64,000 bases of DNA from Ascaphus truei (lineage: Eukaryota; Chordata; Amphibia; Anura; Ascaphidae), in NCBI GenBank assembly GCA_036426205.1, contig WSYH01001190.1, forward strand, positions 2,874 through 66,873, given 5' to 3'. A model generated the notes under the pieces. That model was not told the DNA's origin and made no database searches. It worked only from the letters and a program-made list of their open reading frames with translations. Below, piece by piece: positions 43,760 through 54,800 of this stretch. The position numbers were made by a program, and so were the translations under genes. How positions within the stretch are numbered: position 1 is the stretch's first letter; each line of letters opens with the position of its first letter.

Positions 43760-46700
43760 TTCTCCCCTGGTGAATCCATCGTCCTCGCTGGACCTAAATT
43801 TGCATACCTCTTTCCAGGAAGCACTGCAACACAAAACATAATTAACACATCACACAAATTTCCTTCAAATCAGTACACTGAATACATCAATCCCGCCAGC
43901 CCGCGCCCCGACCAGCAGCATCGAACCCGCGTTAAGTCTCAGTACCCCCTTAATAATAGTGATCTGGGTCAGGTTTCCTCACTTCCCGGTTATCCCATAT
44001 CCAGGACCGTAACATAATAATGCCTAGGTGATCCTCTCTCTGGCACTAGGTCACACTAGTTTGTGAACATTTCTCCTATGCTCCACACTCGCATCAGGGT
44101 GTCTATCCTTTCTTCCGCTTCTTACCTACATGTCACTCCCCCTATTGGCTAAATACAGCTCTATAGTTTCTTGGAGCCACGTTCCCTTTATGTCCCTCAA
44201 TTTCTCCATCAGGGGCTCCGAACATAGGATACTCCAACCCATGGGATTTTTTTTATATTGATATTATAGCCCTCTGCCGCCCTACTGACCCTGGTCAGAT
44301 CACATTACTGCCCTCCCAGTACACCCATGATAGGGGCTATCAGGATCGACTGATCTGACAGTGTGTCGGGGACCCATGGTCGCTATGGTCTCATACGCTC
44401 CAGCTGTGCAACCAACTCTCTCTTATAATTCCCTGTCCCTGTCGCTCGGGTGTAACTCTCCACTCTCTTCCACCAGAAATCTACCAGTCCTCCCGCCTGA
44501 GGAAACCGAGTACGGTCCTACATCCACGCGGAGGTACCCTTCAAATAACGGGAACGGGGCCCACCAGCGGGTCTCCTTAAATGGGTTAGGTCCTGTTTCC
44601 CTGTCGTCATCAAATGAATGATCCCTGATGACGCGTTGTGATCGCAGTTGAACCACCTCGAGGACCCCGGAGCCTTTCTGCCGGTTGGGGTGCTGTATCC
44701 GCCACCCTCAATTCCCCTCCTCCCCGTGAATTCACCTTCCGTAGCTCCCACTGAGCTGGCCTCTCCCCAGTCCGTTTTTCCTCCCCCCCAAAGGTATGTC
44801 CACAGTTTCCAAGCTGGGCGGTGAACCCGGTTGACCGCTTGTGATGAGGGGTAGGACATTACTAGGGCATGGGGTTGGGTTAGGGCATGGAACAGGACCC
44901 CACGGGGTTATTACCCGTCTCTTGACTGTCGTGGACCGGTCCAAGGAAGATGTCTCCTCGCCCTCATCAGTCCTGAAAACGTTCTCTCCATTTTCTGGGC
45001 AATACGAGCGGTCCGGGGACCTTCCCCCAATCGCCGAAGCGTCGCTGCTTCCCCTTCCTGGTTCCGCCGTCGCCACCGAGAAGTGACGTCCTGCCCCGGA
45101 ACCGGAAGTCTGTCGCCATCTCGGCGTGCGGACCCCCATGCGGGATCGTTTCTTCCACGACGACATCCGTGTTGCTCCGCCGTCGCCACCGGAAGTGATT
45201 GCCGTTCCATCCACCGTGCGCGTTGTGGCCTGGCGCGAGCCTTACCAGCGCTTCGGCCGTCTTTTGTGACCAGATAAGAGATAGGGCTTTTTGGCTTACC
45301 CGTCCGCAGGGTGTAGGCGTCTCTCTCCCATCTCCGCCAGTCTGGGGAATGGCGGGACTTCCGTCGGTCGATCGCCGATCTGCGGGGACTCCGTGTCATT
45401 CACCCCACGGTGGCGTCGTTTTCCCGTCTGTCCTTTTCCGCTCCGTTTTTGCACCCGACCAGCCCGCCACTCACGAAGGTCCTCATCAGAGTAGTCCCCT
45501 CGCCCGACCTAGGGGTCGCGGGGCGGGGTGAAAGTCTCTTTGCCCCTGTCGCGGGGTTTAATCCAGCCGCCCCAATGGCCAGTGACCCAGCCGACTTGAC
45601 CGTCTCCAGTCCCCTGTCTCCGGGACTCGCGCCGGTTGATCCACAGCGCGCCCGGGGACTCAGCAGAGCGCGCGTGTCACATCCACCGGGGGTCAGCAGG
45701 CTGTATTGGGACGAATGTGGGCATAGGCCACAGATCAAAGTCCCCGCACATGAGCAACGTGCCATGTATTCACAGTACCTCCGGGCAGCCAGCCGCATTG
45801 TAGGCAGACGCCGACCACCGTCTCAGTATTGACCACCCTCACACACCAGCACCCCACCGGGCACTGAGTAGGCTGGTGGAGACCATAGTGCCCACAGTGA
45901 GGAGCAGGCCATTCTTTGTACAGGAGTCACTTCCTGTACAGGTCTCTCCTTCTCTGTGTGTTCCTCGCAACTGACTGGTGGAAGTTGCTGGATCCGCCAC
46001 TCCCTGCTTCGGCTCCTCCCTTCTCTGACAGAGTTGGAACCCGCACCCAGGGGTTCAATAATGGGCGGGTCCCACAGGGGAATATCATGCCCCTTAATAG
46101 GCCGACCTCTCCAGTCCGGTGGGCGCGTTTAGGCGTTTTCGCGCCAATTTCCTCCCAGAGCTGGAGTCCTCTCCCGCGGCTAGTTCCCGCCTTCTCCTTG
46201 CAGCAGCTTTTGCACAGGTACCTTGCTTGCAAATTACCCGTCCACGGCCGGAACTACTTTTTGTAGTGGCGCCGTCTGGATATCGTCCCTGGGCCCAGTG
46301 GGTGCATCCCCACCGCCATAATTGAGTCCTCCCCCTGGATGAAATCGGGGAGGGTCCCATAAACTCAACGTGGTGACTCAGCACAGGGCTGAATTAGTCA
46401 CTGTCCATCCCGCGCAGCCATAGCTTTCCGCCATGCCCCCCATCAGGGCGGGGCTCTGCTGTTCGCGCCATTCCCGGCCAGCTCTGTGCAAGTCCTGCAG
46501 CGCCATTTTTTCTGCGCCCTGGCCCATGCGTTCCCTAGCAAGCGGGAACCGCCATTTTGATTGGTTTTGGCGCCCAAAAAGTCCATTCGTTCGCTCTCCT
46601 CACGGGGTTTCCTCCCCAATTATTGCAATGTCCTCACACTCTTCAAAGGTGGCCCCTCGCTGTCCCAGGCCGGATAAAAACGGGGCAGCCACGGCCTTTG

Positions 46701-47407
46701 CTCCGCTCCAGAGCAAACTCGTTAAGGACACAATTCAGCGACAGTCTGCTCTTCAGTGGGTTGCACGCCACGGGTGCCCTCCCCATCAGCCTCTGTCCGC
46801 CATTTTACGTTCTCCGCGCCATGCGGATCCTCCACTCTCTCATAACAGTTGTCGTAACATGAGGCTCCACTCACTCTGCGGGGCAGCCACCACACCGGTA
46901 CAATAAAGATTAGCTCAGATGCACCACCACATGTGTACCTTATCTAGGTGTGACCCAGTTGCACTACCTCAGGCTAGGCTCACTCTCTCAGTGCTGCTGT
47001 GACTCCTTCCTCCCAGTCTGTCTCCCGTGCTCCCTACGGTGAGTGTCTGGAATGGCTAGGTACTCTGGCTGGCTCTGCCATGCAGTACTTGGGGCGTCTA
47101 CCTGTCTTGGTCAGCCTAGCCAACCCTCTCCAGGACTCCTGACCAACGTAACAGGCTGTCCCTTCTGGCATCCTACCAACTACAACTGCCTCAAGGTGCT
47201 ATCGGTCAGCTATAGCCCGCTCCAGACCCCTCACTCCCTTCAGGCCCCTAGGTGTCCCTGCGAACTGACAATATCCGTCAGCCCCCTGACTACCCCTAGG
47301 TCCCGTCCCTACTCAGCACAAAGGTCAGCAGACACTCTCCCTGTTTCCAAGTGACCTAGCTAAAGCCTGTCCTGTTGAGGATCTGATCTCAGCAGCTCGC
47401 CTCCAAA
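43760..47407 (-). mobile_element. Internal region of an LTR element without recognisable gag or pol
   Basis: 3.65 kb, CpG-rich in the middle (44700-46800). On the minus strand it lies between a 5' LTR (47408-48194) and a polypurine tract at 43760. The first internal bases TTTGGAGGCGAGCTGCTGAG are where a primer-binding site would be, but I cannot assign the tRNA. All open frames are below about 170 codons, low in complexity (Arg/Pro/Gly/Ser) and present on both strands. No RT, integrase or protease motif is visible. It is probably a non-autonomous LTR retrotransposon. It holds no TACAGTA motif. Confidence 0.7.
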
Positions 47408-48193
47408 TGTAACGGTATTTCTGGCCCGGCCTGACCCACCCATCTCACATTGGCCCCGTGGTCAAACCGGACCCCATTACAGTGTGAATATGCCTATGGT
47501 GCACCTGCTGGCTACAGGACTCCTGAGTCTCCCGCACTGATGGTGTGTGTGGGGAGGACCCGTCAGACAGAAGCTGAGGTAGTGGCTGAGTCTCACCTAG
47601 TTCCAATGCGCGCCTCCACCTCACCAGGGTCCCTGCGTCCACAAGGGGATGATCCTGGCGAGAACTCCTCCGTGGTGCTCCTCTCTGTACACTCATTCCA
47701 GATAGATACACGAGAGGGTTTCTGGCTGAACTCATCTTTGATTGCCACGGCAGGGCAACTGCCCTCCACAAGGAGTCTTCAAGCCGCTCACCTCGCCAGT
47801 GCTCCCTTTTGATAGGTATAATCACCTAGATCAGGGATTCACTATTCCCGCAGTAATCACTGTCCTGTGCCAGGTCCCTGGACACAGCCCTCCATGGAGT
47901 TTATATCATAATACTGACAGAACTCCTCCTCACTGGACTTGAACTAGACAGCAACTCAGGTAAAACTTTCTCAGCAACTAACTTTAGAACACAGTGCTGT
48001 GCCTTATGTAGCTTCTGAGCTGACACATCTCTGACATCACTAACAATGGATTCAGAGCATGTGACCAGTCCAGCCATACCAGAGCACCCCACCAGGGTGT
48101 GAGGGAAAACTCCATGATACTGCTGGTCAGCCCACACTTACCAGGCCTTACGGTCCAGCAGGAAGATGACTAGGCATTTTACATGACCGCTAC

Positions 48194-48194
<1 letters not shown>
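47408..48194 (-). mobile_element. LTR, 5' copy (787 bp)
   Basis: Matches 42943-43759 with many small indels, mainly single-base losses (for example GATGGTTGCACATGCTGGG against TATGGTGCACCTGCTGG). Minus-strand ends are TGTAGCGG and CCGTTACA. The unusual density of single-base gaps between the LTRs may partly reflect assembly error in one copy. Confidence 0.85.
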
Positions 48195-48195
<1 letters not shown>

Positions 48196-48229
<34 letters not shown>

Positions 48230-48234
48230 AATCA

Positions 48235-48283
<49 letters not shown>

Positions 48284-48290
48284 TATAATA
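48196..48290. repeat. (TA)n tract, right edge of the insertion
   Basis: Long TATATA tract directly following the LTR and preceding the resumed PLE B 3' region. Confidence 0.7.
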
Positions 48291-48295
48291 TTATA

Positions 48296-48603
48296 AATAT
48301 ATAGTTAGATTGATGCATATAAATTGTACTTCACCTCAAACTGTTAGTTTTCTGTTATAAATAGTGGTCCTTTCTTCTTTTCTATTTTTTACTGTATATC
48401 TCTCTTTTGCCTTTTTTTCTTATGTTTTTGTCTTTTCTTCCCCTCCTTTTTTTCTTAAATGTATATAACTTTTTCTCATGTTTAATCATTAATTTTCTTT
48501 TTTTTGCTGTTCTTTTTGGTGTTATCAATTTATACACTTTGTGTGTTGGATTATTATATCATATTTAATTATAATAATTAACATATTAAAGAAAATCTAT
48601 GCT
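48296..48603 (+). mobile_element. Penelope-like element B, distal 3' region (continuation of 42420)
   Basis: Matches the minus-strand 3' region at 35703-36055 over about 300 bp (TTGATGCATATAAATTG, TCTTTTTGGTGTTATCA, TTGGATTATTATATCATATT). At 48390-48396 it has TACTGTA where the other copy has only TA, and at 48317 it has TA where the other copy has TACTGTA. Each copy is thus an uninserted reference for the other. Confidence 0.8.
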
Positions 48604-48628
48604 ATATATATATATATATATATATATA

Positions 48629-48862
48629 CTGTCGCGGTCACTTTTATTCTCCTACATCTCCGAATTTTTTCGGGGATATTTTCCGAATGCCACGCACTTC
48701 ACCGCACTTCACCGCGTTCATGCCGCATTCACGTTCATGCATTCAATATTACGATCGCGTCACAATACCGGAGCATATTCCGAAAAAAAAAAAACTGCAT
48801 CTGCCCGCGGTCATCAGAGTTGCGCCGATACGGCTGCATTAGGCTAAAGGCGGCCGCCACTG
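48629..48862 (+). mobile_element. MITE of the CTGTCGCGGYC family, copy 2 (234 bp)
   Basis: TA flanks. It starts CTGTCGCGGTCACTTTTATTC and ends GGCGGCCGCCACTG, the same ends as 30720-30944. An A-run and CpG-rich interior, noncoding. Confidence 0.7.
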
Positions 48863-49255
48863 TATTCATACATACAGTACATATTATAGGATATACTGTA
48901 CTTGTGATATATGGTATTCATTTTGTTATTATTCTGCAGTATTTTGGGTTTTGTGTTTATTTGATTTTAGCACATTTTCCTTAGTTACTTTTAAGTAATA
49001 TTTCTTAGTTTAAATTTCAACTGTACTGTATTCAAGCGGTTAACACTATTTTAACCAAATAATGCCTTTTTGAAGTAATGACTTTGCGGTGTGCTGGGAG
49101 AATGTCCGTTTTTCCTTCTTTGTTGTTATCTGACTCATTGCTCTCACCTGAGCTATGGCGGCGGGGGCTTCCCACTGGCCTGCGAGTTGAAGCCTAGGTG
49201 TGACGGGTACTTCCTCAGCTCATACATATAGTAAGTAGTTTACCAAAGTAACTCA

Positions 49256-49294
49256 TTCTTTGACAACGCGCCTGGTGTGCAAAATGCGTAAGAG
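49256..49294 (+). ncRNA. Hammerhead-ribozyme-like motif 6 (degraded)
   Basis: Stem I is TTCT/AGAG, using one T-G pair. The core TTGACAA is followed by stem II-like CGCC/GGTG, but the downstream core is CAAA instead of GAAA. Probably an inactive relic; recognised by alignment to motif 5. Confidence 0.4.
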
Positions 49295-49311
49295 GATTTG
49301 TTTGTAATTAA

Positions 49312-49638
49312 AGCTGCAGTTCAGTCTTTTTTTTTTTTTAATTTATTTTTTTACTTCAATAGTTTCATGTGGGCAATCTCTAATTACCTAAAAAAAACTG
49401 CATAGCTTCCGGTCAATTCATTCTCCGTCTATTGATCGGCAAAGTTTGGCGACATCTTTAAATATGGGGAATGTAAATCGTTGCTATAGGAACAAGCATG
49501 CTTGTTAAAATTGAATACAAGAAAATTGGTCTTTCAAAGTTGTTGTTTTTAAACAGAAAATGCTAAAAGTATTTTTTCTTACTACAGAACTGATTTATTA
49601 AAAAAACACACATGCAGGATATTGCCTGAACTGCAGCT
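49312..49638. mobile_element. 327-bp MITE with TTAA target duplication
   Basis: Perfect 13-bp terminal inverted repeats AGCTGCAGTTCAG / CTGAACTGCAGCT, flanked on both sides by TTAA (49308-49311, 49639-49642). The inverted paralogue at about 33290 has a single TTAA at the equivalent place (GTACTTAACAGC, read on the minus strand), a natural empty site. TTAA duplication points to the piggyBac or Kolobok superfamilies. Confidence 0.88.
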
Positions 49639-49789
49639 TTAACAGCGATGTTGAGAAGGATCCCTGTACAAAAATACAACCTAACTTTTTTGCTTGCATT
49701 CCGACCTGGTTCCCGTTTTCTTTGCAGACTTTGTAGTGCTTTCCGTAGCCTGTTCACTCGGGCTCTTCATCTGTTTCATCTGTTTCTAA

Positions 49790-51050
49790 CCGGAGAGGCA
49801 CGCACCCGGAAGGAACTCTGCTGTTGATCTCCACACCGGTGCAGTGAGTACACAAATCACTACAAGTGACTTTGTTTCTTTTATACATCTTTGATGATAC
49901 ATAATATTGGAGTCTGATTAAAGAGGGGTTTCTATACAAATGTTTGTACCAAGGAGTGAGCAATTGTGTGCGGCATACTATCCGGGGCTAATCACATTTA
50001 CCCATTGCTCCTATATATCCTTCCCCTCATCTGCTACCAGTGCTGTTTACCCCCAGATATATGGACAAAGACATTCCTTCATGAAGGGGCACTGTGTTGT
50101 AGACTTGGTCTTATGATACTGTCAATAGCACCTGAACTGTCAAACAGCAATCTGTTCCTTACTATATCACTCATATGGAATTATACCTTGCTCTTTAAAG
50201 ATGATGGTGGTTTTTTGTACTGGGAAGCACTGTACAGTATGCGGTTAACATTTTCAGATATTATTAACTGTATATCACTGATTAGAAACAGGATACTGTA
50301 TAACATTTATTGTATCTAAGAGTTTATTCATTTTGTGTGGATGTTAATACTGTGTCAGTCCAGGCCTAAAATACACTAATCCTGCAGCTAACCCAAGCTA
50401 CCCACAATAAACCGGGCACTGGTGTTTACCCCCTTCATTGCCTCAGTGGTTAGCCGCTAAGGTAATGAAGCTGTGTGTAAATGTATTTTTATTGCATTAG
50501 ATTGGACCAGGGGTTTTCTGGAGCTGGTATTAATGTTGATCAGCTCTGGAGACTCCGGTTTCAATCCAATGCAAAAAAAAAAAAAAGTTTTTTTTTCTGC
50601 CCTACTCTCAAATCCCCATCTGGCAAGATTTGGTCTTTTATAAACTCGCTAGTTCAGAGCGCCGATGATCTCATCGGAGTTACAGTACTAGAATAGCATG
50701 ATTGTAGAAAAAAAAATGCGAATTTGAGCTCTTTTTCAGCTACCGCTTGATTTGTTTGGGCCATGGTGCAACTGCTCTGGAAAATGCACTTTCCAAACAA
50801 GTTTGGCAAGTCATCAGAGCTTTCTGAATAACAAATTTGCAAAATCATTCGGGAAGTGCTCAAAAACCTCGATGAGTTTTTATAGAAGTTTATAGAATAG
50901 GCCCCGTTGAGAGGTAACAAACCTGATAAATAAAATTTCTTCTAAAAACTATTAGAAATGGAAACAACAAATTATTAATAATGGGTTGAGTTTTGTACCA
51001 TCCTATTCTGGGACTTTTTTTATTTAAAAAAAAATATTTTGAAACTTTAT
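49790..51050. other. Noncoding DNA
   Basis: No gene was recognised. 50430-50468 is a copy of the CATTACC...GGTAATG palindrome family. A short inverted repeat sits at 50505-50575 (GATTGGACC...CAATCC). Several TACTGTA/TACAGTA motifs occur at 50225-50690. Confidence 0.45.
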
Positions 51051-51229
51051 TAGACCATTAAGGTTAAATATGTATACTAATTTGTTGAAAACGCCCATTT
51101 CGGATACTAAACTTTTTAGAAAGAAAATTGAGTTTATTCCTACAGTAGTTTTAAAAATAGTGTTTTGGAAACATTTGAACACATGGTACTCATGTTACTC
51201 AGCGACTGTAAAAAAAACTATGGGAATAT

Positions 51230-51394
51230 AAGAAACACATATACGCTCTGACATTAAAAAGGCTGACCAGAATGGAAGGATTGAATAAATTTAGGACCTT
51301 ATATTGTAAGAAAGAGGTGGACCAGGGGGAGCTACAATCATTATGGACAGGGATAAATATGTTAAGGAAGCAGTTGGACAGTTATTTATTTCTA
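51230..51394 (+). pseudogene. Penelope-like element C, RT N-terminal part
   Basis: Near 51330-51385 one frame reads GGATIIMDRDKYVKEAVGQL, the PLE block corresponding to KPADKGEGVVIMD of element A. It is cut at 51394 by an L2 insertion and continues at about 52173. Confidence 0.65.
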
Positions 51395-52172
51395 GAAATA
51401 AATCGACTGCTAAAACTCTGACTCAGGCCCTCATTCTCTCCCGTCTTGATTACTGTAACCTCCTGCTGTCTGGCCTTCCTGCCTCTCACCTGTCTCCCCT
51501 ACAATCTATCCTAAACGCTGCTGACAGAATCACTCTACTCTTTCCGAGATCTGTCTCAGCATATCCCCAAATGAAATCCCTCTCCTTGCTTCCGATCAAA
51601 TCCCGCATCTCACACTCCATTCTTCTCCTCATTTTTAAAGCTTTACACTCTTCTGCCCCTCCTTACATCTCAGCCCTAATTTCTCGTTATGCACCATCCA
51701 GACTCTTGTGTTTTTCTCAAGGATGTATTTTTTCTACCCCCTTTGTATCTAAAGCCCTCTCCCGCCTTAAACCTTTTTCACTGACTGCCCCACACCTCTG
51801 GAATGCTCTTCCCCTCAGTACCCGACTAGCACACTCTCTATCCACCTTTAAGACCCAACTTAAGACACACTTGCTTAAAGAAGCATATGAATAGCACTGT
51901 GGATATTCTGAACACGATACATAAAGCTTGGCCCCCTGCAGACGCACTTACCAGAACTCCCTCCTACTGTCTCTGTACGTTCTCCCTACCTACCAATTAG
52001 ACTGTAAGCTCCTCGGGGCAGGGACTCCTCTTCCTTAATGTCTAAAGCACTTATTCCCATGATCTGTTATTTATATTATCTGTTATTTATTTGATTACCG
52101 CGTGTATTACTGCTGTGAAGCGCTATGTACATTAATGGCGCTATATAAATAAAGACATACAATACAATACAA
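51395..52172 (+). pseudogene. L2-type LINE, 3' end (copy E), inserted in a PLE
   Basis: A 5'-truncated L2. An open frame holds STAKTLTQALILSRLDYC, the NLLLSGLPASHLSPLQSILN block and HLWNALPLSTRL, ending near 51893. It has a normal 3' UTR and the GCGCTATATAAATAAAGACATA tail with a short (ATACA) run. Close to copy D in sequence. Confidence 0.9.
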
Positions 52173-52400
52173 TGTCATTCAAATGGTGATCCAGTTTGGA
52201 TCTTCAAAAAATTAATTTATTTGTATCTTGATGATGCTAGGATTAGTGGCATGATCAGTGGATACACAGAACAATTTCTGATGATTGAACATCCCCTTAC
52301 ACCTATACTATATCTCCTCCCTAAGATCTATAAATATCTATATAATTTAGAAAATGTGGGAGTAAACAAAAAATACTCACAAGTCGAGCAATGTTTTCAA
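52173..52400 (+). pseudogene. Penelope-like element C, continuation
   Basis: Reads LDDARISGMISGYTEQFL, then EHPLTPILYLLPKIYKYL. This corresponds to element A around GILEEYEFQFL and PIFPVFYFLPKIHKD, directly downstream of the block at 51330-51385. The L2 copy therefore lies between two adjacent PLE segments. Confidence 0.7.
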
Positions 52401-52739
52401 ATGTTTACAGTCATATAAAGGGTTTTGGAAAGTACAGTACAACAGTTTAAGTCCCCATTGTACCCGATATCCATGAGACTAAACAGCAAAATGTGATGGT
52501 TTCACTGCAAATGTGCCAAACATACTGTACAGTACACTACAGTATTTTTTCCATGCCCTGAAATAGAACATGGGGGTTTGAAAGAGAAAGCAAAAAAAGC
52601 TGTGTGTGCTGTGCACGCGCATAGTAAGTGAAACTTCTTTGACTTTTGTCACAGAAATTGTATTTGTGTTGGTTGTTTTAATTAACATAAAATACAATTT
52701 CATTTGACAAAACGCAAATAAATTGGACTTAGGAAATGG

Positions 52740-53000
52740 TCGCGGTAGACTGGCTGACCAGGGTGTGCAGTGCCCTGTAGTTAGCTGTATTTGGGCACTG
52801 AGTGGTGCGCGTGTGGTCTGGTTGGCGGCGTGCTCGTGTGTGACTGAGTGCGTTGCGGGGTGGACTGAGTGCGACTGTGCTGAAGTAGTGCGACTGTGGC
52901 TCTCTGCGCGTGTGACGTACTGAGCGCGTGTACTAGTGACTATAACTGCGCATGGATGTGAACTGGTCTGCACGTGTGACTGTGACGCGCGTGGATTGTG
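52740..53000. repeat. GTGTGACTG/GCGCGTGTG-rich tract
   Basis: Low-complexity G/T-rich sequence with recurring GTGACTGTG, GTGCGACTGTG and GCGCGTGTG words, leading into the CA-rich minisatellite. The complementary CACACTGACTGAC words dominate 63180-64000, so the two may be ends of the same repeat type. Confidence 0.5.
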
Positions 53001-53029
53001 ACTGTGTGAAACCTTACATATCCCCTTGC

Positions 53030-53950
53030 GCATCAGCCCCCCCTCCCTGCACATCGCCCCCTGCACATAATGGCCCCCCCTGCACATCAAAGCCCCGCCT
53101 GCAACTCTACCATTCCCTTGCACACATCCTCCTTCAGCCTTAACATAGTCCCTTTGCACCTCCCGCCCCTTGCAATCACCCCCTTGCACATCACACCCCT
53201 TGCACATCACCCCCCTTGCACATATCCCCCCTCTTTGCCCTCACCCCCCTTGCAACTCACCCCCCCCCCCTCACATCAGCCCCTTCACATTACATATCCC
53301 ATATCCCCCCTGCACATCACCCACCCTGTACCTTCACATACCCCTTGCACATCACCTCCTCCCCCCCCTTGCACATCACCCCCCTTCACTCACCTTACAT
53401 ATATGCCCCTGCACATCACCGCCCCCCTGCACATCAGCCCCTTCAACCTTACTATCCCCTGCAACATCAAATCACCCCCCCTGCACCTACAATCCCCCTG
53501 CCATCACATACCCCCCTGCACATCTACCCCCCCTGCACCTAATATCCCCCTGCACAGTCACGGAACCCCCCTGCCATCACCATACCCCCCTGCCACATCA
53601 CATACCCCCCTGGTCACTCACAGACCCGGTAGAACCCCCCTGCAGGATCACATACCCCCCTTAGGCTGCCCTACATATCCCCTTGCCATCATGATCCCCC
53701 CTTGCACATCACCCCCTTCAACCTACATATCTATCTGCACGTCACCCCCTTCACCTTACATATCTCCCTGCACATCACCCCCTGGCACATCACCCCCTTG
53801 CACATCACCCCCCTTGCACATCACCCCCCTTCACCTTACATATCTATCTGCACATCACCCCCTTCACCTTACATATCTCCCTGCACATCACCCCCTGGCA
53901 CATCACCCCCTTGCACATCACCCCCCTGCAACTTACATCACATCACCTCC
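53030..53950 (+). repeat. CA-rich minisatellite (CCCCCTTGCACATCACC)
   Basis: Imperfect 16-20 bp units around CCCCCTTGCACATCACC. A higher-order ~115-bp unit containing TTCACCTTACATATC is repeated at 53745 and 53830. Long open frames here (up to 305 codons) are Pro/His/Thr/Ser repeats arising from the units. Similar to 24920-25260. Confidence 0.88.
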
Positions 53951-53954
53951 CCTC

Positions 53955-54800
53955 ACCCCTGCACCTCAGATCACGGTGGCAGAGTAGAACGCCGGCCTCC
54001 TCCTGCTCTGCTCGGTGAGGTTAAGGCCCCGCTCCCTCAGTCAGCGTGCCCACACTGCAGACAGGCGGGGCGCTGACAGACACAGACCGCGATATGCGGT
54101 CTGTAGGGAGTGGGAGAGGGAGCGGGAGCCGGAGGGGGGCGTGGTTTGAGCGGAGGGGGCAAGGTTTGAGCGGCGGTACCCGCTACTCCCCCCTCCCTCC
54201 ACGGGCTCGGGCTGCTGGAGGGAGCTGCTGCGGACTGCCATAAGGTAAGCAGTTCCCTCCCCCTTCCCCCACACTCACAGTTTATCCGCTTTGCTCAGGA
54301 AGCGCCGGGATCTCTCTCCCAATCTCCGGCCTCCAGCGCTGCCCGCCCGCTCCGCACACACCGCTCTGCTTCCTCCTGGTTACCCTCCATGATCCCTGGG
54401 CTCCTCTCCTCCTCCGGCCCCGGCGGCGCTCAGTCAGCGGGACACAGGGAAGCAGAGGTAGGGAGGAGAGAGGCTGAGCAGCGGCTCACTGAGTCCACTC
54501 GGCCCACACCCAAGATTGATTTAAAATCCCTGTGCCTGCCTTCTTGCTACAGTACACCTTTCACTCTAGCACCGGAAGCACTGCGGCAGTATACCCATGG
54601 AGGCGGACGTGTGGGGGTAACGGCGGCCGTTAGGAGCGATGCTGGCGGCGGTCACAGCGGGTGTGTGGGCAGCATGTCACAGCGGGTGTGGGGGGGAGCG
54701 GCGGCTGTTAGGAGCAGCGCCGGCGGCTATCGTCGCCGCCGCCGCATGTCTCAGTAAACGCGGGGGGGAGGGAGGGGGGAGCCGTGATGTCACTTCCGTT
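53955..54800. other. CpG-rich block next to the second minisatellite
   Basis: Very G+C- and CpG-rich, with short tandem words (GCGGGTGTG, GGAGCGGCGGC) at 54600-54760. It resembles a CpG island in composition. No conserved coding sequence was recognised, and open frames on both strands are low complexity. Confidence 0.5.

Larger units (their letters stand above)
48866..49780 (+). mobile_element. PLE terminal-unit remnant carrying hammerhead 6
   Basis: Plus-strand counterpart of 33180-33720, alignable for most of its length, and interrupted by a TTAA-flanked MITE at 49312-49638. Relative to the other copy it has extra CTGTA at 48894-48900 and 49024-49030, while lacking a CAGTA present at 33364-33370. 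Confidence 0.7.

Noticed and set aside
44732..45832. Overlapping 130-160 codon frames on both strands in the LTR interior
   Set aside because: CpG-rich sequence is stop-poor in all frames; no gag, protease, RT or integrase motif is recognisable. Kept only as LTR-element interior.
53070..53987. 305-codon open frame, proline/histidine-rich
   Set aside because: It is a translation of the CACATCACCCCC minisatellite; other frames of the same repeat are also open, and no domain is visible.
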